A stretch of 64,000 nt of DNA, taken from positions 372,001-436,000 of the forward strand of contig NZ_JABFDF010000004.1 in NCBI RefSeq assembly GCF_013403985.1, read 5' to 3'. The position numbers were made by a program, and so were the translations under genes. The stretch comes from Winogradskyella ludwigii. Lineage in GTDB: Bacteria > Bacteroidota > Bacteroidia > Flavobacteriales > Flavobacteriaceae. Below are positions 56,063 through 64,000 of this stretch, piece by piece. Position 1 is the stretch's first letter. Every line of letters starts with the position of its first letter. The notes below the pieces were generated by a model that searched no databases, was not told where the DNA came from, and saw only the letters and a list, made by a program, of their open reading frames with translations.

Positions 56063-57637
56063 TTACTTCTTTGATATTCTAAAGGTTTTAGATTTCTCTT
56101 CTTCTGAAACTCTAACAAGATATAAACCATTTGATAATTTTTCTAGATTTATAAATTCAGAATTTGATTTATTCAACACAATTTTCCCTGATATATCGTA
56201 AACTTTAATCTCATCGATGCGCTGGGTAAAATTCAATATATCTTTTGTAGGATTTGGATATACATTTAAATTCACGATATAAGAATCATCAACAGACAAT
56301 CGATTAATACAATCCGTTGAAATAGAATTTACATCTTCTATGATTCCTGTATTGTTAAAAGTCACTCCATCAAAACCACTAAAATCTACAGAATACCTTG
56401 TGGCTCTAAACGCTTCATTTGTAACTGGCTGAGAAAATTGACTAAAATCAGAATTATTAGCAACAGGAATAATATAAACCCATATAACATTACCCATATT
56501 ATCCACCTCAGTAATTCTTCCTTTAGCAGATTCATTAATTAAAGCATTGCCTTTAGACATCATCTGTAAACCACATTTTTTACCACCATGCATCACAGTG
56601 TTATTTATGGAACCATCCCATGACCAAAAATAATTATTAGGCAAAAATCGACCAGAATTTAAATTGTAAAATCCATCGGTGTCATTTTGATCAATTACGT
56701 GTACCGAAGATGCCATTAAATCATTTCCATAACCAACATTATTAAATACCGAAATTTTACCTTGATAAGGACCTTCTGAAATCCATTTTACATCATGTTG
56801 ACCTCTTAATTTTCGATCTAAAGCAGTACCTTTATCATAAACCTCTGGGTTTCCCCATCTCCAAAGAATATCTCCTCCTTTTCCATAAATTCCGCCAACG
56901 TGAGTTGACGCTTCTAAAGTTGTAGTACTATGATCAATAATATAGATTTCATTCAAATTTCTTGCTGAGAATACAATTTGATCTAAATCTTCATTATAAT
57001 TAATTGCATTTGCATGTATAAGATTAGAAGAAGTACCATAATTAAAATCTAATAATTGTGGATTGTTTGCTACTACACCATAATTAGGCTTAGAATTATC
57101 AAAATCTTGAACTAAATGATCAAAAATTTTCCATTCCCATACAACGTTTGCAGAGTCAACACCTACTGGTTCAATCTCTACAATTCTCTCTAACTCTAAA
57201 TTATCATCAGGAAAGGAAATATCTAAACCCTCAGCTAACATTTCATTTTTAGAATAAACATCTCTTACTGTAACTAGAAAGTTGCCATTTGGCAGTGGAG
57301 CAATATCATGATGTGTTGCAAAACCAAGTTCAACATAAGAAAGACTCCATAGAATATTATTATTCCAATCTCTTATCTCCGCATAAGTCCCACTACTTAA
57401 CAACAAAGTACCATTCTCTAAAAAATAAATATTACTTGTGCTTTGGTCAGTAGAATCCCATTGATTTACAACTTCTCCACAGTTATTTATTAAAAACACT
57501 CTATTATCCGTTGTTGGCTTAAATAGCGTATAACCCTCCGAATTCATTTTGTTAACATCATTATAAACCAACCCAATAGTTTCTTGAGCAACAATAACGT
57601 TGAAAGCTAAAAAAAAGAAAAGTAAATTTATTTTCAT
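56063..57637 (-). CDS. Arylsulfotransferase-like secreted protein with type IX sorting domain
   Basis: A 524-residue exported protein. The signal peptide MKINLLFFFLAFNVIVAQ is followed by a beta-propeller typical of arylsulfate sulfotransferases (ASST): VFLINNCGEVVNQWDS, THHDIAPLPNGNFLV, RGQHDVKW and GGKKCGLQMMSKGNALI. The last 70 or so residues are a sorting domain (NVYPNPTKDILNF). ASST enzymes move sulfate between phenols, but activity here is inferred. The longer frame begins at 57670; the ATG at 57637 gives the proper signal peptide. Confidence 0.88.
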   Translation of the reverse strand: MKINLLFFFLAFNVIVAQETIGLVYNDVNKMNSEGYTLFKPTTDNRVFLINNCGEVVNQWDSTDQSTSNIYFLENGTLLLSSGTYAEIRDWNNNILWSLSYVELGFATHHDIAPLPNGNFLVTVRDVYSKNEMLAEGLDISFPDDNLELERIVEIEPVGVDSANVVWEWKIFDHLVQDFDNSKPNYGVVANNPQLLDFNYGTSSNLIHANAINYNEDLDQIVFSARNLNEIYIIDHSTTTLEASTHVGGIYGKGGDILWRWGNPEVYDKGTALDRKLRGQHDVKWISEGPYQGKISVFNNVGYGNDLMASSVHVIDQNDTDGFYNLNSGRFLPNNYFWSWDGSINNTVMHGGKKCGLQMMSKGNALINESAKGRITEVDNMGNVIWVYIIPVANNSDFSQFSQPVTNEAFRATRYSVDFSGFDGVTFNNTGIIEDVNSISTDCINRLSVDDSYIVNLNVYPNPTKDILNFTQRIDEIKVYDISGKIVLNKSNSEFINLEKLSNGLYLVRVSEEEKSKTFRISKK

Positions 57638-57802
57638 AATTATTTTTTTTGAAATATTGAACAAAAACATGAGTGAAATAACGACATTAGTTTAACGGCT
57701 AAAATCATCATTTGACTAAAAAACTTGATTTCCCTAAGATCTTAATAAGTGATCATTTTATAATTAATTTCAGGAAAAGTACTTATGTACTAACGGTATT
57801 GG

Positions 57803-57810
57803 TATTTTTG
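57803..57810 (+). promoter_or_regulatory. -7 element of yigZ
   Basis: TATTTTTG, an exact match, 29 bases before the ATG. Confidence 0.55.
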
Positions 57811-57838
57811 TCGAGACTGCATTAATTATCTTACAGAA

Positions 57839-58447
57839 ATGACAGAGGACGATTTATTTAAAACAATTACAAAACCAGAACAAGGAGAACTCTTTAAGGA
57901 TAAGAACAGCAAGTTTTATGGTTTTGCATTCCCTGTAATTAATGAAAATCAGGTAAAACGTCATATCGAAGATTTAAAAAAAGAACACTATGCCGCTAGA
58001 CATTGGTGTTATGCCTACCAAATAGGCACAGAAACCATTAAGTATAGAGCTAATGATGACGGAGAACCTAATAACTCTGCTGGCATGCCTATATATGGAC
58101 AAATTCAATCTTTTGGAGTCACCAACATATTAATCGTTGTGGTTAGATATTATGGTGGTGTAAAACTTGGTGTTGGTGGTTTAATAAATGCTTACCGAAC
58201 AGGAGCACAATTAGTCTTAGAAACCTCAAAAATTATTGAGAAAACAATAAACATAGCTTTTCAACTCAAATTTGAATATAAAAACATGAGCAAAGTGATG
58301 CGGTTTTTAAAAGAAAACAACGTTGAAATCATCAACCAGAAGTTAGAACATAATTGCTTGTTAGAAATCTCTGTCAGAAAAAGCAACAGTTCTAAAGTAT
58401 TTGAATCATTCAGTCAATTTTTTGGTGTCGAAATCAAAGAATTATAA
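57839..58447 (+). CDS. yigZ: YigZ/IMPACT family protein
   Basis: A 202-residue protein of the conserved YigZ/IMPACT family, related to ribosomal domain folds and thought to bind nucleic acid; its exact role is unsettled. Conserved elements are SKFYGFAFPV, ARHWCYAY, the signature DDGEPNNSAGMPIYGQI and VVRYYGGVKLGVGGLI. The C-terminal ferredoxin-like domain follows. It ends convergent with the thioesterase gene; the two stop codons overlap within six bases. Confidence 0.93.
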   Translation: MTEDDLFKTITKPEQGELFKDKNSKFYGFAFPVINENQVKRHIEDLKKEHYAARHWCYAYQIGTETIKYRANDDGEPNNSAGMPIYGQIQSFGVTNILIVVVRYYGGVKLGVGGLINAYRTGAQLVLETSKIIEKTINIAFQLKFEYKNMSKVMRFLKENNVEIINQKLEHNCLLEISVRKSNSSKVFESFSQFFGVEIKEL

Positions 58448-58849
58448 CGAGTAATCTTGCAGTTGGTCTAAAAGATATTTAGGACAACGCGTAGGTCTAT
58501 TTGTTTCTTTGTTAATAAATGCCAAAATAGTATTTCCTGTCGCTAATAAAACATCTGATTGGTTTCGTAACTCGTATTCAAATTCTATAGAAGCCGTTGG
58601 CATTTTTTTTAGTGTAGTTTTAACTTTAAGCTCATCATCATAACGTGCTGAATTTTTGTATTTTACAGAAAGTGAAATTACTGGCAACATAATACCACTT
58701 GCCTCCATTCCGCTGTAACTCAGACCAAATTCTCGTAACCACTCCGTTCTACCGACTTCAAAATACACAGCATAGTTAGCATGGTATACAACTCCCATTT
58801 GGTCAGTTTCACCATAGCGAACTCTTATTTTTGCTTCATTATAATTCAT
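58442..58849 (-). CDS. Hotdog-fold acyl-CoA thioesterase
   Basis: A 135-residue 4HBT-type thioesterase. The motif RYGETDQMGVVYHANYAVYFEVGRTEWLR contains the catalytic-site Asp and the family TDQMGVVYHANY signature. It probably hydrolyses short or aromatic acyl-CoA esters, related to YbgC. It is encoded alone on the minus strand, divergent from dnaA. Confidence 0.93.
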   Translation of the reverse strand: MNYNEAKIRVRYGETDQMGVVYHANYAVYFEVGRTEWLREFGLSYSGMEASGIMLPVISLSVKYKNSARYDDELKVKTTLKKMPTASIEFEYELRNQSDVLLATGNTILAFINKETNRPTRCPKYLLDQLQDYSL

Positions 58850-58952
58850 ATAAATACTTTTAATTAGGATTAATGTTGTAATTTTAAATCGTTTTAAACA
58901 TGAGGATAAATTTCTGAATATTCAATCAAATTAGATTTTTTTTTTAAGAAAT

Positions 58953-58967
58953 TTGTTCACATATTTG
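58953..58967 (+). promoter_or_regulatory. Probable dnaA promoter with overlapping DnaA-box-like site
   Basis: CATATTTG (58960-58967) is one base off TAnnTTTG. TTGTTCACA (58953-58961) is one base off the DnaA-box consensus TTATNCACA and overlaps it. This would fit self-regulation by DnaA. A single degenerate box is weak evidence. Confidence 0.4.
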
Positions 58968-58985
58968 CCCTGTCTAAAAACAACA

Positions 58986-59011
58986 AGAGAATTCTTATTC
59001 TCTTTTTTTTT
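58986..59011 (+). terminator. Terminator-like hairpin in the dnaA leader
   Basis: AGAGAAT (58986-58992) pairs perfectly with ATTCTCT (58997-59003), followed by an unbroken T run to 59011. No plus-strand gene ends nearby, because yigZ stops at 58447 and the gene between is on the minus strand. The hairpin therefore lies between the probable promoter and the dnaA ATG and could act as an attenuator. Confidence 0.6.
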
Positions 59012-59048
59012 GCTAATCTAACTAACAACGAAAAATCTAAATAATAAT

Positions 59049-60476
59049 ATGGATATAACAGCACAATCTGTATGGAGTAATTGTCTGGCTTTTATAAAAG
59101 ACAATATACAACCACAAGCCTACAAAACATGGTTTGAACCTATAGATGCTGTTAAACTTTCAGGGAAAGCATTAAGTATCCAAGTACCAAGTAAATTTTT
59201 CTACGAATGGTTAGAAGAACATTATGTAAAAATATTAAAAGTTTCATTAACTAAAGAACTTGGTGAAGATGCTAAATTGGTGTACGTTATTAAAATGGAA
59301 AACACCTATGGCAACAAACAACCTTTTACGGAAAAAATTCCTAGCGCAAACAGATCTGCTTTAAAGTCTCAAGACGTAAATGTGCCTTTTAATAACAAGA
59401 GTCCAGAACTTAGAAATCCTTTTATTATTCCTGGAATTAGAAACGTTAAAATAGAATCGCAACTTAACCCAAGTTATAGTTTTGAGAATTTCTTAGAAGG
59501 AGATTCTAATCGTTTAGCTAGAAATGCAGGAATTGCAGTAGCAAATAAACCAGGAGGTACTTCTTTTAATCCGCTTCTAATTTTTGGAGGTGTTGGATTA
59601 GGAAAAACACATTTAGCACATGCTATTGGTGTAGACATTAAAGATAAATATCCTGAAAAGACGGTATTATATATTTCAGCTGAAAAATTCACACAACAAT
59701 ATATTGATTCTGTAAAAAAGAATAATAGAAACGATTTTATTCATTTCTATCAAATAATAGATGTACTTATTATTGACGATGTTCAATTCTTATCTGGTAA
59801 AACAGGTACACAAGATGTTTTCTTTCATATTTTTAACCATTTACACCAAAATGGAAAACAGGTTATCTTAACAAGTGATAAGGCTCCTGTAGATATGCAA
59901 GACATTGAACAGCGCTTATTATCTCGTTTTAAATGGGGACTATCTGCAGAGTTACAAACACCAGACTTTGAAACTAGAGTTTCTATTTTAAAGAATAAGC
60001 TTTACAGAGATGGTGTAGAAATGCCTGAAGATATTATTGAATATGTTGCAAAACATATCAAAACAAATGTTAGAGAATTAGAAGGCGCTATTATTTCTTT
60101 AATTGCACAATCTTCTTTTAACAAAAAAGAAATCACAATAAACTTAGCTAAAGATATTGTTGAGAAATTTGTTAAGAATACTAAACGTGAAGTTTCAATA
60201 GATTACATTCAAAAGGTAGTTTCAGATTATTTTCAAATGGATGTGAATACACTTCAGTCTAAAACACGTAAACGACACATTGTACAAGCGCGTCAATTAG
60301 CGATGTTTTTTGCTAAGAAATACACCAAAGCATCTTTAGCTAGTATTGGTTCTCAAATTGGACAACGTGATCATGCAACGGTATTACACGCTTGTAAAAC
60401 CGTTGATAATCTATCGTCTACAGACAAGCAATTTAGAAAATATGTTGAAGATTTATCTAAAAAATTAGCCCTTTAA
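59049..60476 (+). CDS. dnaA: Chromosomal replication initiator DnaA
   Basis: Binds DnaA boxes at the origin and opens the DNA to start replication. The 475-residue protein has domain I (about 1-85, WSNCLAFIKDNIQPQAYKTWF), a variable linker, and an AAA+ domain with Walker A GGVGLGKT at 180-187 and Walker B IIDDVQFLSGK. The C-terminal DNA-binding domain carries the signature IGQRDHATVLHACKTV. ATG start. dnaN, recF and gyrB are not adjacent, as is usual in Bacteroidetes. No DnaA-box cluster is visible around the gene, so the origin is probably elsewhere. Confidence 0.98.
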   Translation: MDITAQSVWSNCLAFIKDNIQPQAYKTWFEPIDAVKLSGKALSIQVPSKFFYEWLEEHYVKILKVSLTKELGEDAKLVYVIKMENTYGNKQPFTEKIPSANRSALKSQDVNVPFNNKSPELRNPFIIPGIRNVKIESQLNPSYSFENFLEGDSNRLARNAGIAVANKPGGTSFNPLLIFGGVGLGKTHLAHAIGVDIKDKYPEKTVLYISAEKFTQQYIDSVKKNNRNDFIHFYQIIDVLIIDDVQFLSGKTGTQDVFFHIFNHLHQNGKQVILTSDKAPVDMQDIEQRLLSRFKWGLSAELQTPDFETRVSILKNKLYRDGVEMPEDIIEYVAKHIKTNVRELEGAIISLIAQSSFNKKEITINLAKDIVEKFVKNTKREVSIDYIQKVVSDYFQMDVNTLQSKTRKRHIVQARQLAMFFAKKYTKASLASIGSQIGQRDHATVLHACKTVDNLSSTDKQFRKYVEDLSKKLAL

Positions 60477-60488
60477 TTACATTTTAGT

Positions 60489-60944
60489 ATGACTAGTATT
60501 TTAATGGTGTGCTTGGGTAATATTTGCCGTTCGCCATTAGCTCACGGTGTTATGCAATCTAAATTATCTAAAGAAAATTTCTATATCGATTCTGCCGGCA
60601 CAGCAGCTTATCATGTTGGTAATTCTCCTGATAAACGCTCTATTTTAGTTGCTAAACAAAACGGCTTAGATATTAGTGCACAAAGTGCTAGGCAATTTAA
60701 AGTTTCAGATTTTGATACGTTTGATTATATCTATGCTATGGATCAATCAAATTATAATAATATCATTAGCTTGGCAAGACATAGTGATGATATTGAAAAA
60801 GTAGAATTATTCCTCGAAGCAAATCCTTCTGTTAAAAATAAAGATATGCCAGATCCATACTATGGTGGTCAAAACGGTTTCGAGCACGTTTACAATTTAG
60901 TAAATGAAACTTGTGATATATTGGCAAAATCTCTAAGTCACTAA
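60489..60944 (+). CDS. Low-molecular-weight protein-tyrosine phosphatase
   Basis: A 151-residue cytoplasmic phosphatase. The P-loop CLGNICRS begins at residue 8, with nucleophile C8 and R14, and the general acid lies in MPDPYYGG near residue 120. Such enzymes dephosphorylate protein tyrosine kinases of polysaccharide export or arginine-phosphorylated proteins; no kinase gene is near. It starts 12 bases after dnaA and is probably in the same transcript. Confidence 0.95.
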   Translation: MTSILMVCLGNICRSPLAHGVMQSKLSKENFYIDSAGTAAYHVGNSPDKRSILVAKQNGLDISAQSARQFKVSDFDTFDYIYAMDQSNYNNIISLARHSDDIEKVELFLEANPSVKNKDMPDPYYGGQNGFEHVYNLVNETCDILAKSLSH

Positions 60945-61020
60945 AATAAAGAATACTAACACTTCCCTTACTATAAAAGTCTTTTTTGTAATTTAGTACC
61001 CAACACTTAATCAATTTAAG

Positions 61021-62436
61021 ATGAAAGCACCATTATTATTGTTCTTTTTAGGATTTATTGCTTCTTCTTATGCTCAAGACTTAGAATTAGAACTATTTGC
61101 TTCAAATTTAGAAAGTCCTGTTAATATCAAACATGCTGGAAACGACAAACTTTATGTTGTAGAACGAGATGGTTTTATAAAAATCATTAATGCCGATGGC
61201 ACCATTGAAAGTACATTATTCTTAGACATTGATAGCAAAGTGATAAATACAGGGAGCGAGAGAGGTCTTCTCGGTTTAGCTTTCCATCCCGATTATGCAT
61301 CAAATGGCTACTTTTTTGTAAACTATATTAATAATTCTGGCAATACTGTAATTTCAAGATTCTCTAGAAATACGATTAATCCTTTGCTGGCAGATCCTGA
61401 TTCTGAACTTATCATTTTAAGCTACGATCAACCTTATACAAATCATAATGGTGGAGATTTAGCTTTTGGTGCAGATGGCTATTTATATATTTCATCAGGT
61501 GATGGAGGCAGCGGTGGAGATCCAGATAATTATGGACAGAACACCTTAAGTTTATTGGGTAAAATTTTAAGATTAGATATTAATATTACTACGTCTACTG
61601 AAAATTACACGATTCCGTCTACTAATCCATTTGTAGGAAACACTAACTTCAGAGCAGAAATTTGGGCTTATGGTTTAAGAAATCCATGGAAATTTTCTTT
61701 CGATCGCTTAAATGGAGATTTATGGATTGCAGATGTTGGTCAGAATAATTTTGAAGAAATAAATCGTGTCTCTGCTGCAGAAGCTGCCGCAGGAATAAAT
61801 TACGGATGGCGTTGTTACGAAGCCAATGCACCTTACAATACAAATGGCTGCGGTGATGTAAGTACTTACACCTTTCCAATTGATGGCTATAGTCACACTG
61901 ATGATGGTTTATTTAAATGTTCTATCACTGGAGGCTATAGATATAGAGGCTTAGAATATTCAGGATTTGAAGGTTGGTACTTTTTTGCCGATTATTGCAG
62001 TCAAGAAATTGGCTATTTAGTTTATGACGATACTACAGATACCTGGACAAAAACATTGAATCTTTTTACTGGTAATTGGTCTGCTTTTGGAGAAGCTTAT
62101 AATGGAGAACTTTATATTTCGGATCTATCAAGTGGAAATATTTACAAAATTACAGATACAACTTTAAGTATAGGTGAAGATTTAAGTTCAAATATTTCGA
62201 TTTATCCAAATCCAAGTGAAACTATTGTAAATATTAATTTCGGAACAACCAGTAACAAAAATATAGATGTTACTATATCAATTTACGATATTCAAGGTCA
62301 TCTTGTAAAATCTATTCAACGTAATAACCACATTATACAACAAATAAATACTTCGGACCTTTCTACTGGTATCTATATCCTAAAGATTGGATCTAAAACC
62401 GGAGCCCAGACCTCACATAAACTAGTTATAAATTAA
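61021..62436 (+). CDS. Secreted PQQ-dependent sugar dehydrogenase-like protein with type IX sorting domain
   Basis: A 471-residue exported protein. A short signal peptide (ending SYAQ) is followed by a soluble glucose/sorbosone-dehydrogenase beta-propeller (about 20-380). Motifs are ERGLLGLAFHPDY, NHNGGDLAFGADGYLYISSGDGG, AYGLRNPWKFSFD and WIADVGQN. Such enzymes oxidise aldoses with PQQ and calcium. The C-terminal 80 residues are a sorting domain (SIYPNPSETIVNI), so it should be moved to the cell surface by the type IX system. The stop overlaps the next start as TAATG. Confidence 0.92.
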   Translation: MKAPLLLFFLGFIASSYAQDLELELFASNLESPVNIKHAGNDKLYVVERDGFIKIINADGTIESTLFLDIDSKVINTGSERGLLGLAFHPDYASNGYFFVNYINNSGNTVISRFSRNTINPLLADPDSELIILSYDQPYTNHNGGDLAFGADGYLYISSGDGGSGGDPDNYGQNTLSLLGKILRLDINITTSTENYTIPSTNPFVGNTNFRAEIWAYGLRNPWKFSFDRLNGDLWIADVGQNNFEEINRVSAAEAAAGINYGWRCYEANAPYNTNGCGDVSTYTFPIDGYSHTDDGLFKCSITGGYRYRGLEYSGFEGWYFFADYCSQEIGYLVYDDTTDTWTKTLNLFTGNWSAFGEAYNGELYISDLSSGNIYKITDTTLSIGEDLSSNISIYPNPSETIVNINFGTTSNKNIDVTISIYDIQGHLVKSIQRNNHIIQQINTSDLSTGIYILKIGSKTGAQTSHKLVIN

Positions 62437-63152
62437 TGAACACAACAAAAGGGAAATTATATCTCATACCTACACGATTAGGCGATAATCCGCCATTAGA
62501 AGTTTTACCAATTTCAATAAAAAAAGTAATTGAGGATATTGATTATTATATCGTAGAAAATGAAAAAACAGCACGCCGATTTATTAAACGTGTTTCACCA
62601 GGCAAATCACAACCTTCATTAAAACTCCAAGTACTTAATAAATACACTACTGAAGCTGAACGCAATACTTATTTAGATAGTTGTTTGGAAGGAATTTCTA
62701 TTGGTTTACTTTCTGAAGCAGGCTGTCCTGCAATTGCAGATCCTGGTGCAGATATTGTAGGCTTGGCACATCAAATGGATATTAAAGTTGTACCATTGGT
62801 TGGACCTTCTTCTATTTTACTAGCCTTAATGGCTTCTGGTATGAATGGTCAAAGTTTCACATTTAATGGCTACTTACCTATTGATAAAAGCGAACGAAAA
62901 GCAAAACTAAAAACTTTAGAACGCTTATCTTCTGAACATAATCAGTCTCAAATTTTTATTGAAACTCCTTATAGGAACATGAAAATGATTGAAGATTTAG
63001 CAAACACATTGCATCCAAATACGAGACTTTGTGTGGCTTGTGATTTAACTCTTCCAACCGAATTCATTAGAACCAAAACCGCAAAGGATTGGAAACACAA
63101 TAAAGAAGATCTTCATAAAAGACCTGCTATATTTATAATACAGAAGGACTAA
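62436..63152 (+). CDS. RsmI-like SAM-dependent methyltransferase
   Basis: A 238-residue protein of the tetrapyrrole-methylase fold, related to RsmI, which 2'-O-methylates C1402 of 16S rRNA. Present are GKLYLIPTRLGDN at the start, SEAGCPAIADPGADIVGLAH, VPLVGPSSILLALMASG and FIETPYRN. It is shorter than canonical RsmI and its first loop differs (TRLGDNPP rather than TPIGNL), so it is likely a second Bacteroidetes-type paralog with unknown target. Translation is coupled to the dehydrogenase gene by TAATG. Confidence 0.88.
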   Translation: MNTTKGKLYLIPTRLGDNPPLEVLPISIKKVIEDIDYYIVENEKTARRFIKRVSPGKSQPSLKLQVLNKYTTEAERNTYLDSCLEGISIGLLSEAGCPAIADPGADIVGLAHQMDIKVVPLVGPSSILLALMASGMNGQSFTFNGYLPIDKSERKAKLKTLERLSSEHNQSQIFIETPYRNMKMIEDLANTLHPNTRLCVACDLTLPTEFIRTKTAKDWKHNKEDLHKRPAIFIIQKD

Positions 63153-63185
63153 AAGAATAAATAAGTTGAAGTTATAGAGGATAAT

Positions 63186-63225
63186 ACACTTTTTTACATA
63201 CGTAGTAAGTAATGTATTAAAGTGT
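63186..63225. terminator. Hairpin between the convergent last two genes
   Basis: ACACTT (63186-63191) pairs with AAGTGT (63220-63225) and TACAT (63195-63199) with ATGTA (63212-63216). It overlaps the stop codon of the minus-strand gene and lacks a good T run, so termination is only possible. Confidence 0.3.
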
Positions 63226-63873
63226 TACTCTTGCTTTCTTATCTGGTGTAATCATAGACGTATCGTAGCCCGAAAACTTTTTCATATAATACTTAACAGA
63301 TGAACCGTAAGCATCTGATAAATTTTGAACACCATAACTACGTAAAAACTTCTTTACGCTTCCTGGTCCAGCTAAGTGAGCAGCAGCCAAAATACCTGAT
63401 TCAGTAATTTCTACACCACCAATACGCTTTCCGTTAAAACGTTTAATGTCTTTTCTAAGCACCCACTTATTACGTTCTGCATTTGCAATAAATGCTTTTT
63501 CTTGTAACTCAGGATTGTATAAAAATTGATTTGGTGTATAAATACCGATTACTTTTAAGGTTTCTGCACCAAATTGATACTTGCCTAAATACCCTAAAGT
63601 ATTCACCGTAAAATAATCTCCTCTAGATTCTTTAAAAGCTAATGCTTCTTTAAATCCTTCAAAAGATTTTCCCAAATGTGGTGTAAACATATTATAATCT
63701 AAAGGATGGTCTTGAGTAACCATAGCTAAATCTTCAGATATGTTGTAATTAAGCTCTAAACCTTCTGTAGAATAAACTTCAGGATTAAGAGTTGAATCTG
63801 GATACAATGCTAATGCCATTAATAAACAAATTGCAAAAGGTACTATGAAATTTGTAATGCTACTTTTAATCAT
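63217..63873 (-). CDS. Exported lysozyme-fold (transglycosylase-like) protein
   Basis: A 218-residue protein with an N-terminal membrane or signal segment (about 8-26). The second half resembles a lysozyme-like fold: FKEALAFKESRGDYFTVNTLGYLGKYQFG, with a Glu in the position of the catalytic acid of lytic transglycosylases, then LAAAHLAGPGSVKKFL. It may cut peptidoglycan in the periplasm. No LysM or other binding domain is present. Single gene, convergent with the methyltransferase gene. Confidence 0.75.
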   Translation of the reverse strand: MIKSSITNFIVPFAICLLMALALYPDSTLNPEVYSTEGLELNYNISEDLAMVTQDHPLDYNMFTPHLGKSFEGFKEALAFKESRGDYFTVNTLGYLGKYQFGAETLKVIGIYTPNQFLYNPELQEKAFIANAERNKWVLRKDIKRFNGKRIGGVEITESGILAAAHLAGPGSVKKFLRSYGVQNLSDAYGSSVKYYMKKFSGYDTSMITPDKKARVTL

Positions 63874-63931
63874 AACAGCTAAATTTTAATGACAAAATAG
63901 TTTCCCCAAACCGTCTCGTCAAATTCGCGTG

Positions 63932-63939
63932 CAAATATA
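63932..63939 (-). promoter_or_regulatory. -7 element of the lysozyme-fold gene
   Basis: Reads TATATTTG on the minus strand. The predicted leader is about 50 bases. A weaker TATTTTG-like site lies closer to the ATG. Confidence 0.45.
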
Positions 63940-64000
63940 CAACCTTTTTGTAATAATTGAAAATCAAGCGATTAAGTGTCTTCAATCACCTTTAAAAGTA

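Noticed and set aside
58850..59048. Replication origin next to dnaA
   Set aside because: Only one degenerate DnaA-box-like site is seen and no cluster of TTATNCACA sites. The AT-rich track is short. Origin location cannot be claimed.

Overview
The window looks like a stretch of chromosome from a low-GC member of the Bacteroidetes, most probably a marine Flavobacteriaceae. This rests on the gene content: four secreted proteins ending in type IX secretion (Por) sorting domains, flavobacterial families such as DUF4835, DUF6913 and DUF6503, a YtxJ-type bacillithiol-linked protein, and promoters of the TAnnTTTG (-7) type. Clear Shine-Dalgarno sequences are absent. No tRNA, rRNA, CRISPR array, prophage or insertion sequence was found. 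Nearly everything is core metabolism or housekeeping, so I do not claim a new multigene system; the unusual material is in leaders, start codons, one broken gene and one repeat insertion.

Layout. 1-4.4 kb: 3' part of fumarylacetoacetase, an RluA-type pseudouridine synthase with a long N-terminal extension, a lipoprotein and YtxJ. 4.6-7.8 kb: clpB and a small unknown gene. 7.8-11.2 kb: a 0.5 kb non-coding region with inverted repeats, then deoC-deoD (deoxynucleoside breakdown), a histidine phosphatase lipoprotein and a convergent DUF6503 lipoprotein. 11.4-18.6 kb: smpB, a DUF5686 outer-membrane-type protein with an NTF2-like partner, a small exported protein, a fused DoxD-DoxA thiosulfate:quinone oxidoreductase behind a structured leader, and an S15 peptidase. 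18.7-28.9 kb: pcm (TTG start), a Gfo/Idh/MocA oxidoreductase, 3-hydroxybutyryl-CoA dehydrogenase, a DUF1015 protein, a YggS protein, an exonuclease/GIY-YIG protein that appears to start at ATT, a DUF3857/transglutaminase-like protein, a voltage-gated-type K+ channel with a zinc ribbon, and miaA.

29-34.6 kb (minus strand): a frameshifted Coa1-like gene, a two-component pair, coaE, a YbbR-like protein and a glycosyltransferase. 34.7-39.3 kb: two type IX-secreted proteins sharing leader, signal peptide, sorting domain and terminator but not their middles. 39.5-47 kb (minus): fabI, recN, DUF4835, coaBC, rpoZ, bamD, dapA, DUF6913, a tightly packed housekeeping cluster. 47-53 kb: a two-gene 5'-nucleotidase, an unknown membrane protein, and GNAT-prmC-ligA, with a palindromic element inserted in frame in prmC. 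53-58.9 kb: an LEA-like lipoprotein, ribD, a HAD hydrolase, an EamA transporter, an arylsulfotransferase-like secreted protein, yigZ and a thioesterase. 59-64 kb: dnaA, with a terminator-like hairpin in its leader, a low-molecular-weight tyrosine phosphatase, a secreted PQQ-type sugar dehydrogenase, an RsmI-like methyltransferase and a lysozyme-fold exported protein.

Several start codons differ from the longest open frame. TTG or GTG starts are supported by family N-termini (pcm, recN, ribD, the EamA gene, the GNAT gene). In other genes a downstream ATG is clearly better (DUF6503, smpB, 3-hydroxybutyryl-CoA dehydrogenase, DUF1015, yggS, the glycosyltransferase, bamD, the arylsulfotransferase-like gene). 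Family assignments come from recognising motifs by eye; no database search was run.
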